Virus record (IMG/VR): IMGVR_UViG_3300006947_000065 | Span: 1 to 27,418 of that record | Strand: one strand, 5' to 3' | DNA from: a virus | Length of the DNA: 27,418 nucleotides | Notes under the pieces: model-generated | Seen by the model: only the letters and a program-made list of their open reading frames with translations | Told to the model about the DNA's origin: nothing | Database searches by the model: none | In this document: positions 22,755-27,418 of the stretch, piece after piece | How the letters are laid out: every line of letters starts with the position of its first letter | Position numbering within the stretch: the first letter of the stretch is position 1 | Made by a program: the position numbers and the translations under genes

Positions 22755-24290
22755 ATGCCAACGCAAGGAACGTATTTTTTGGATACATCATCGTTTGCTA
22801 CCACTACAAATCTATTTACAGATGAAGGTCTTACGACTGTGGCCAGCAACGGATGGTATCAAAGTGGAGTTTCATTTAGGCAACTTTCTGGAGGAAACTT
22901 AGGGTCTACAGTTTATACTTGCGAGTGTACTACATTTTCATCATCATCTATACAGTCTACTTCTACTCTTGCGTGTGCAGCTAGTCTAAGTCAAACGTAT
23001 TATCATACAGGTTCTGGTAGCACGCCAGTAGCAACAAATGTTTGTTATTCGGATGCTGGTCAAACAGTATTGGGTAACGGATTTTATAAAATATCCACTG
23101 CAGGAAACGGAACGTATATGCAAATTACTGGAGGTTCTGGAGTTGTATCAGGAATTACAACTTGCCCTGCATCAGTAATATCTTACAGTTCATCAAGCGT
23201 AGAGTCTACTTTAGTTGCTGCTTGTGGAGCTACAGCAAATCAAACTTATTACCATGCAGGCTCAGGAAGCACCCCGTTAGCAACAAATATTTGTTATTCA
23301 GATTCAGGAACAACAGTATTAACTAATGGATATTATAAGGTTGCACCTTTAAGTCAAAACTATACTATAACTGTTGCTAATGTAGGAGCAGGAAATAAAT
23401 ATTATATTAACGGAGTATTACAAACAACTTTTGTATTGTCAAAAGGATATACTTACACTTTTAATCAAACAGCATCTACAAACACTAACCATCCATTTAG
23501 GCTATCAACAACTAATAATGGTACTCATGGTGGTGGTGTTCAGTACACAAGCGGATGGTCAGATAATGGCGGTACAGCTGGTTCAACTTTAATATCAACA
23601 TTTGTAGTGCCTGCAAACGCACCAGATACATTATATTATTATTGCCAATACCATTCTGGAATGGGTGGACAAATCAATATAGGGGCTGGAAGTTCTCAAG
23701 GAACGTACGCTCAAATTACTGGAGGTTCTGGAGTTGTTGCTAGTGTAGGCGCATTTTCACTAGGCACATCGTTTAGCTCATCATCTATACAAACTACATC
23801 TACACTTGCGTGCGCTGCTAGTATAGGTCAAACTTATTATCACAATGGAGCTGGTTCAGCTCCGGTTGCATCAAACGTTTGTTATAGCAATGCTTGTAAA
23901 TCAACAGTATTAGGTAATGGATATTATAAAATATCTACATCAGGAAACGGAACGTATATGCAAATTACTGGAGGAAGCGGTGTCGTTTCATCAGTAACAT
24001 CTTGTCCATCATCATTAACCTCTTATAGTTCATCTGTTAAAGGAGTGTTTAACCAAGCTTGTCCTTTCAACGGATCTAACCCTGGTTTAACTGAAACTTA
24101 TTATCATGACGGTGGAGGTTCAGCAGGCACACCACCAGCAACTGGGGATAGTTGTTATTCAGACTCTGGTGGATCAACACTTTTATTATCAGGATATTAT
24201 AACTTAGACAATAATACAGGAGTAGACAATAGGTCTTATATATCAATAACAAATGGTGTAGTAGACTTTGGATATCCAACGGATTGTTAA
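22755..24290 (+). CDS. Modular repeat protein with inserted cupredoxin-like domain
   Basis: This 511-residue protein begins with one copy of the first module (5-58, ending TCECT) and continues with four copies of the second module (about 60-137, 141-332, 337-417, 422-511). Each has a Ser-rich hinge (FSSSSIQSTSTLAC), QTYYHxGSGS, CYSD, L(G/T)NG(F/Y)YK, and a QITGGSGVV closing strand. The second copy is split after YYKVAPLSQ by a separate beta domain (202-310) carrying H246, C297, H300 and M303 in a type-1 copper arrangement; its closing GTYAQITGGSGVV follows the insertion. The last copy diverges and ends GYPTDC-stop. The protein is probably a virion appendage. It starts 28 bases after the preceding stop and lies 11 bases before the next gene. 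Confidence 0.8.
   Translation: MPTQGTYFLDTSSFATTTNLFTDEGLTTVASNGWYQSGVSFRQLSGGNLGSTVYTCECTTFSSSSIQSTSTLACAASLSQTYYHTGSGSTPVATNVCYSDAGQTVLGNGFYKISTAGNGTYMQITGGSGVVSGITTCPASVISYSSSSVESTLVAACGATANQTYYHAGSGSTPLATNICYSDSGTTVLTNGYYKVAPLSQNYTITVANVGAGNKYYINGVLQTTFVLSKGYTYTFNQTASTNTNHPFRLSTTNNGTHGGGVQYTSGWSDNGGTAGSTLISTFVVPANAPDTLYYYCQYHSGMGGQINIGAGSSQGTYAQITGGSGVVASVGAFSLGTSFSSSSIQTTSTLACAASIGQTYYHNGAGSAPVASNVCYSNACKSTVLGNGYYKISTSGNGTYMQITGGSGVVSSVTSCPSSLTSYSSSVKGVFNQACPFNGSNPGLTETYYHDGGGSAGTPPATGDSCYSDSGGSTLLLSGYYNLDNNTGVDNRSYISITNGVVDFGYPTDC
23101..23134 (+). repeat. 34-bp perfect direct repeat, copy 1
   Basis: This stretch of 34 bases (starting CAGGAAACGGAACG) is identical to 23941-23974 and codes for the same residues GNGTYMQITGG near the end of two repeat modules. 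The two copies are exactly 840 bases apart, a multiple of three. Sequence to both sides also matches with few changes, indicating a recent duplication or gene conversion between modules. Confidence 0.9.
23358..23684 (+). other. Cupredoxin-like domain with full type-1 copper ligand set
   Basis: Residues 202-310 of the 22755 ORF form a beta domain of ~109 residues with strands YTITVAN, KYYINGV, YTYTFNQ, FRLSTT and FVVPAN. The pattern NHPF (H246) and YYYCQYHSGMGG (C297, H300, M303) gives His, Cys, His, Met in the order and spacing of plastocyanin-type copper sites. Similar HPFRLST...YYCxxHxGM domains recur in marine phage structural proteins, as I remember them. Copper binding here is inference. 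Confidence 0.75.
23941..23974 (+). repeat. 34-bp perfect direct repeat, copy 2
   Basis: This is the second copy of the 34-base direct repeat first seen at 23101, within the module that follows the one holding the cupredoxin insertion. It is in the same reading frame as copy 1, so recombination between the copies would delete 280 codons, including the cupredoxin domain, without a frameshift. Confidence 0.9.
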
Positions 24291-24301
24291 AATAAAAAAA
24301 T

Positions 24302-25060
24302 ATGGCAGTAGAAACTTTACAAACATTATCGTATAGTACTGGAGCAAAAGGCTGGCCGTCTTTCTATACTTACTTTCCTGATTACATGATAGGAATGAAT
24401 AGTTTCTTTTATTCTTTTAAAAACGGCAACTTATTTAGACATAACACAAACGAGGTTAGAAATAATTATTATGGTGTGCAAGGTATCTCAACAATACAAA
24501 GTGTATTTAATCCTGAGCCCACTTTATCCATAAAACTTTTTAAAACAATGTCTTTAGAAAGTAACGCTAGCTGGAATGTAACTCAATTAATAACCGACTT
24601 AAGTTCGGGATCAATGTTAAGTACATATTTTGAACAAAAAGAAGGTGAATGGTTTAGTTATATTAGAAGTAATAGTGGAGCTGTAGATTGGAATTTAAGG
24701 TCTGCTAATGGTTTAGCTACTAGTAATAATATTACAGGAACACCAGCTGCAAAAGTAATTAACTTTGCAAATCCCATAGGAAGTATATTAAGTATAGGTG
24801 ACAGTATTTATGCTAAGACTGACCCACCAGAAAAAGTTGGTGATATAACAAGTTTAACATCAAGTTCTATTACCGTAGATGCGTCTGCTGTAGGAGCATA
24901 CCAACCACAAGCAGGCGATTTTATCTTATCTTACAAAGATAGTGTTGCCGAGTCTCAAGGAGCTCGTGGATATTACATGGAGTTTACTCTTACAAATGGC
25001 AGTACAGCAGCTGTAGAATTATTTTCAGTAGGAAGTGATGTCATGAAAAGTTATCCATAG
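24302..25060 (+). CDS. Muzzle-associated protein, probably the distal part of a split muzzle
   Basis: This 252-residue protein starts (residues 12-48) with GAKGWPSFYTYFPDYMIGMNSFFYSFKNG in outline, followed by NLFRHNTNEVRNNYYGVQG. I remember this 'KGW.SF..Y.PD...GMN..FYSFKNG.L(Y/F)RHN' segment from the distal end of large muzzle/stabilization proteins in related phages. Further segments, TLSIKLFKTMSLESNASWNV and FEQKEGEWFSYIR, also fit that region. Residues ~145-205 form a small beta domain (AKVINFANP...SIGDSIYAK...SSITVDAS), and the end is a strand-rich YYMEFTLTNGS. It is 11 bases after the repeat-rich ORF and may complete the muzzle assembly as a separate chain. A claim of an ancestral split is inference. 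Confidence 0.68.
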   Translation: MAVETLQTLSYSTGAKGWPSFYTYFPDYMIGMNSFFYSFKNGNLFRHNTNEVRNNYYGVQGISTIQSVFNPEPTLSIKLFKTMSLESNASWNVTQLITDLSSGSMLSTYFEQKEGEWFSYIRSNSGAVDWNLRSANGLATSNNITGTPAAKVINFANPIGSILSIGDSIYAKTDPPEKVGDITSLTSSSITVDASAVGAYQPQAGDFILSYKDSVAESQGARGYYMEFTLTNGSTAAVELFSVGSDVMKSYP

Positions 25061-25067
25061 AAATTCT

Positions 25068-25075
25068 TATCTTTG
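25068..25075 (+). promoter_or_regulatory. Bacteroidetes-type -7 promoter box just before 25082 gene
   Basis: TATCTTTG exactly matches TAnnTTTG and lies only six bases before the ATG at 25082. If transcription starts about seven bases downstream of the box, the message would be leaderless or nearly so. The context TTATCTTTGTnGATnAT is shared with the 13555 box. Confidence 0.5.
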
Positions 25076-25081
25076 TGGATA

Positions 25082-25492
25082 ATGAAATTTAATATAAGGG
25101 ATTTAAATCAGAACGACTATAACGATGTGTTAGTTGGTTGGTGGAAAGACTGGAGATGGACACCACCACCAAAAGATTTTTTACCAGATAATGGTAAAGG
25201 AGGTTATATTGTTTTTGATGGAGAAATTCCCGTATGTGCAGGATATATTTATTTTACAAATTCAAAAGTAGGATGGTGCGATTGGATAGTTTCGAATTTT
25301 AATTATAAAGATAAAGTAAAAAGAAAAGAGGCATTAAAGTTTTTAGTGTCAATTTTAACAGAAGCTTTAACGCAAGGAGGATGTAAGTTCTCTTACGCAT
25401 TATTAAAAAGCAAGAGTTTAGTTTCTATTTATAAGGATTTAGGATATGTAAATGGTGATAAAGACTATAGTGAAATGATAAAAAAATTATAA
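25082..25492 (+). CDS. GNAT-like acetyltransferase-fold protein
   Basis: This 136-residue protein has a GNAT-like order of elements: an N-terminal strand and helix (FNIRDLNQNDYNDVLVGWW), then GGYIVFDGEIPVCAGYIYF (40-58) as beta strands 2-4. The WCDWIVSN strand (65-72) precedes a long helix (RKEALKFLVSILTEALTQGG), and a late strand/helix (FSYALLKSKSLVSIYKDLGY) fits the usual closing GNAT motif. The acetyl-CoA loop (Q/RxxGxG/A) is not well formed here (KDKVKRKEA instead), so catalysis is uncertain. GNAT proteins usually transfer acetyl groups to amines. I start at the ATG at 25082; the frame also permits TTG at 25073, which would overlap the promoter-like box. It lies between the muzzle-associated gene and the ejection-type genes. 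Confidence 0.6.
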   Translation: MKFNIRDLNQNDYNDVLVGWWKDWRWTPPPKDFLPDNGKGGYIVFDGEIPVCAGYIYFTNSKVGWCDWIVSNFNYKDKVKRKEALKFLVSILTEALTQGGCKFSYALLKSKSLVSIYKDLGYVNGDKDYSEMIKKL

Positions 25493-25493
25493 T

Positions 25494-26258
25494 ATGGCAG
25501 TAATAACAGCAACAGCAGCAACAGGAGCAGCAATAGGAGCAACAACAATTGCAGCAGGAGTAGGGGCAGCAACAGCAATAGCTGGAGCTGGAGTATCTTT
25601 TAGTCAAGCAGCAAAGCAAAGAAGAGTAGCGGATACGGCAGCAGCACAGTCTGATGTATTAATGAAAAAAGCTAGAGATCAAGCTACCAAAGATCAATAC
25701 GCTGCACTCAATGTCCCTTTGGATGTTTATGATAGACAAATGGAACAAACCACGCAACAACAAACAGATTTGATTGCAGGATTATCAGAAGGAGATCCAA
25801 GGAATTTAGCAGCAGGTGTAGGTAGAGTTGGTGCTTTAGGTGTTGATGCGGCAGAAAGCACTAGGATTGCTAAAGCTGACGCTATATATGATAATGAGAC
25901 CATGAAAGCAAACTCCAGAGCTGACATAGACCAGCAACTTATAGGTATGGATGTTGGCGAAGCTGGCATGCAAAATGAATTAGCAATTAATGCAAACAAA
26001 GCGAGAAACGCAAACATAAGCCAAGGGTTTTCATCAGTAGGAAAAATACCAGGTGCATTAGCGCCATTAGTTCCTTTATTTCCTGACGGAGATGTAACAC
26101 CTGATCCAAATTTGGTAACTCCTCCTCCAGCTCCAGCACCGATTACCGCACAAGCGGAAGCTGCTAGTTTAAAAGTAACTTTACAAGAATTAATGGATGC
26201 AAAAGCACTAGCTTCACAAAAAGGTGGTGACTATAAAGACTATTTACCAAAATATTAA
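25494..26258 (+). CDS. Candidate DNA-ejection / internal virion protein
   Basis: This 254-residue protein starts with a hydrophobic Ala/Gly-rich segment (1-35, ATAATGAAIGATTIAAGVG), able to insert into membranes but lacking a classic signal peptide. A long Ala/Gln-rich amphipathic helical part follows (36-190, for example KQRRVADTAAAQSDVLMKKARDQ in outline). Then comes a proline-rich hinge (TPDPNLVTPPPAPAPI, about 197-212) and a short helical tail ending DYKDYLPKY. This arrangement and position at the end of the tail genes resemble the small internal virion or ejection proteins (T7 gp14-type or P22 gp7/gp20-type) that form a channel through the host envelope. It starts two bases after the previous stop and ends three bases before the next start. 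No protein family is certain. Confidence 0.65.
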   Translation: MAVITATAATGAAIGATTIAAGVGAATAIAGAGVSFSQAAKQRRVADTAAAQSDVLMKKARDQATKDQYAALNVPLDVYDRQMEQTTQQQTDLIAGLSEGDPRNLAAGVGRVGALGVDAAESTRIAKADAIYDNETMKANSRADIDQQLIGMDVGEAGMQNELAINANKARNANISQGFSSVGKIPGALAPLVPLFPDGDVTPDPNLVTPPPAPAPITAQAEAASLKVTLQELMDAKALASQKGGDYKDYLPKY

Positions 26259-26260
26259 TT

Positions 26261-27418
26261 ATGGCTGAAGCAAATAGAAGACAAGCGGTTGATCCTAAAC
26301 TATATCAAAGGAGAACAGAATATGAAGCAGATGTAGATTACGGAGCAGAAATTTCTAAAATTACTGAGCCTATAGGACTAGAGATAGCAAACAGGGAAGC
26401 TGCAAAAGATCAAATACAAAAAGATTATGAATCAGTAGAAGAACAATTACAGAATTTTGAGTTTAATACAGAGTCAGATAATAGTGCTTTGGTTTTAGAT
26501 TTGGTAAACAAAGCTAAACAAGCAAATTATGACAATAATCAGCTTGTAATAAACGGAAAGATTCCACCTATTGATGGTCAAAAAAGACAAGCAAAAATAT
26601 CTAACCAAATGAAAGAAGCTGGAAAAGCTAATAAAACTTGGAATGATAATCTTGCAGCAAAAGCACTAAGAGCAACTAATTTGACATCAGCGCCATCAGA
26701 GATTGCAGCTACGAGTGCAATTAATCAATTTTCAAACACTAAAGGGTTACAAAGTTATGTTGATGATACAGGTAACATTTGGACTTATAGAGCAGATACT
26801 CGTAAAGAAATTGAAGATCCTAATAATCCAGGACAAATGATTCCAAATCCTGATTTTAATAAAACACCTGATTTTAAAACGCAACCAGGTAAGTTTATAG
26901 CTTATAGTAGGATTAACGAACAAATGCAATATGAATCTAACAGAGCTAATTTTGATGTTGGTAAGATTATAGGGGCAAAAAATAAAGAATTAGGTAAGTT
27001 TATAACAAGTATGGGGTTAAAAACAACTGTTGACGGTGTATCAGGCCGTAGTGTTTTAACTAAAGAATCTTTATCTGCTATAAATAGTAATGATGATTTA
27101 AAAAAATTATGGGATACGTATAAAGAAAATACTTCTAACACAGTTACTTATGACAACGAAGCTGTTGCTAATATATTAGCTTTAAATGAAGGTTATCAAA
27201 TTGTATTATCACAAGAAGATTTTGATGAATTAAAAAAAACTGATCCTGAATTGAGAGATGATCAGATGATTTTAATGAATACACTAGAAAGTCCTCCTAC
27301 CTTTACTTTTAAAGGTGGTCAAGATGTTGCAACAAATGCTGCAAAAGATGTGGTTAAAAACCAAATAGATGTAGATATGGGATTTGTAGAGAAACAAAGC
27401 TCTACTCAATTCCCTCCA
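26261..27418 (+). CDS. Large helical internal virion-type protein, partial (runs off window)
   Basis: An open frame of 386 codons starts at the ATG at 26261 (MAEANRRQAVDPKLYQRRTEY) and reaches the window end with no stop. It is charged and mostly helical: residues 43-70 (GLEIANREAAKDQIQKDYESV in outline) look coiled coil, followed by KANYDNNQLVINGKI and a lysine-rich helical stretch. The middle has aromatic, strand-like pieces (GNIWTYRADTRKEIEDP, FIAYSRINEQMQYE). No signal, membrane segment or enzymatic motif is visible in the part seen; the region that might hold a lytic or other enzyme lies beyond the window. It follows the candidate ejection protein by two bases. A role as an ejected or cargo protein is inferred from position and composition. 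Confidence 0.7.
   Translation, partial: MAEANRRQAVDPKLYQRRTEYEADVDYGAEISKITEPIGLEIANREAAKDQIQKDYESVEEQLQNFEFNTESDNSALVLDLVNKAKQANYDNNQLVINGKIPPIDGQKRQAKISNQMKEAGKANKTWNDNLAAKALRATNLTSAPSEIAATSAINQFSNTKGLQSYVDDTGNIWTYRADTRKEIEDPNNPGQMIPNPDFNKTPDFKTQPGKFIAYSRINEQMQYESNRANFDVGKIIGAKNKELGKFITSMGLKTTVDGVSGRSVLTKESLSAINSNDDLKKLWDTYKENTSNTVTYDNEAVANILALNEGYQIVLSQEDFDELKKTDPELRDDQMILMNTLESPPTFTFKGGQDVATNAAKDVVKNQIDVDMGFVEKQSSTQFPP

Noticed and set aside
20371-24290. Repeat variation caused by a diversity-generating retroelement
   Set aside because: No reverse transcriptase gene and no template/variable repeat pair with adenine-specific changes is visible in the window; copies differ at all kinds of positions.
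21176-24290. Type IX secretion C-terminal sorting domains, given the Bacteroidetes context
   Set aside because: The C-termini end in Cys with a YYH-type module and no typical sorting-domain motifs; the proteins also lack signal peptides and sit in a virion gene cluster.
25073-25081. TTG start adding three residues to the GNAT-like protein
   Set aside because: The ATG at 25082 is a better start and the TTG would lie inside the promoter-like box.
25425-25619. Minus-strand frame coding for a Cys/Tyr-rich peptide
   Set aside because: It is the complement of the Ala/Gly codon-rich (GCA/GGA) start of the 25494 gene, which explains the runs of Cys.
25727-26017. Minus-strand open frame of 96 codons opposite the candidate ejection gene
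   Set aside because: The + strand frame is longer, has proper spacing to both neighbours and a credible composition; the minus frame has no support.
1-27418. tRNA genes, CRISPR arrays, insertion sequences, integrase or attachment sites
   Set aside because: I looked for cloverleaf-like stretches, regularly spaced short repeats, transposase or integrase motifs and found none I could support; gaps between genes are all under 90 bases.

Overview
The window is a late structural region of a tailed phage (or prophage/virome contig). Every gene I accept lies on the + strand, and they are packed almost end to end. The DNA is strongly AT-rich. The likely host is a marine member of the Bacteroidetes (Flavobacteriia-like). 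This rests on A/T-rich leaders with no clear Shine-Dalgarno sequence, on four intergenic copies of the Bacteroidetes -7 promoter box TAnnTTTG, and on overall protein style. No integrase, repressor, replication or lysis gene is visible, so lifestyle cannot be judged. The order terminase, portal, scaffold-like, capsid, adaptor-like proteins, P22 gp10-like 'muzzle/stabilization' protein, then candidate ejection proteins indicates a short-tailed (podovirus) virion. That plan resembles crAss-like and related marine podoviruses, but I cannot fix the lineage without searches.

Layout. (1) 28-3468: a tail-fibre/receptor-binding protein with two GIGT-type modules, then three small proteins that probably accompany it. 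(2) 3473-5390: a chain of overlapping small genes. It holds a conserved short hypothetical protein, a probable two-domain GroES-like protein, a 2-oxoglutarate/Fe(II) oxygenase, a SET-domain protein (putative lysine methyltransferase) and a small helical protein that may be the small terminase. (3) 5368-12714: large terminase (TTG start), portal, acidic scaffold-like protein and major capsid protein, closed by a strong UUCG-loop terminator. (4) 12793-14024: two head- or neck-associated unknowns; the second sits in its own promoter-to-terminator unit. (5) 14109-21168: two adaptor/ring-type proteins and a 1714-residue muzzle protein. (6) 21176-24290: three ORFs built from the same two cysteine-containing repeat modules that end the muzzle protein. 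The last carries a cupredoxin-like domain with a full type-1 copper ligand set, inserted inside one repeat. (7) 24302-27418: a protein resembling the distal part of muzzle proteins, a GNAT-like protein, a candidate membrane-active ejection protein, and a long helical protein running off the window.

How the genes work together. Terminase packages DNA through the portal into a shell of capsid protein built on the scaffold. The 333- and 302-residue proteins and the muzzle close the portal and form the short tail. The repeat-rich ORFs and the 28-2202 fibre probably form the outer, host-contacting parts, and the last two genes probably travel with the DNA. The GroES-like, oxygenase, SET and GNAT-like genes suggest chaperoning and protein modification during assembly or infection.

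The most notable points are the domain-in-repeat cupredoxin, the four-ORF modular array in which every ORF ends in Cys-stop, the apparently divided muzzle protein, and the coupled GroES-like/oxygenase/SET cassette. All family calls come from reading motifs by eye; no database search was run.
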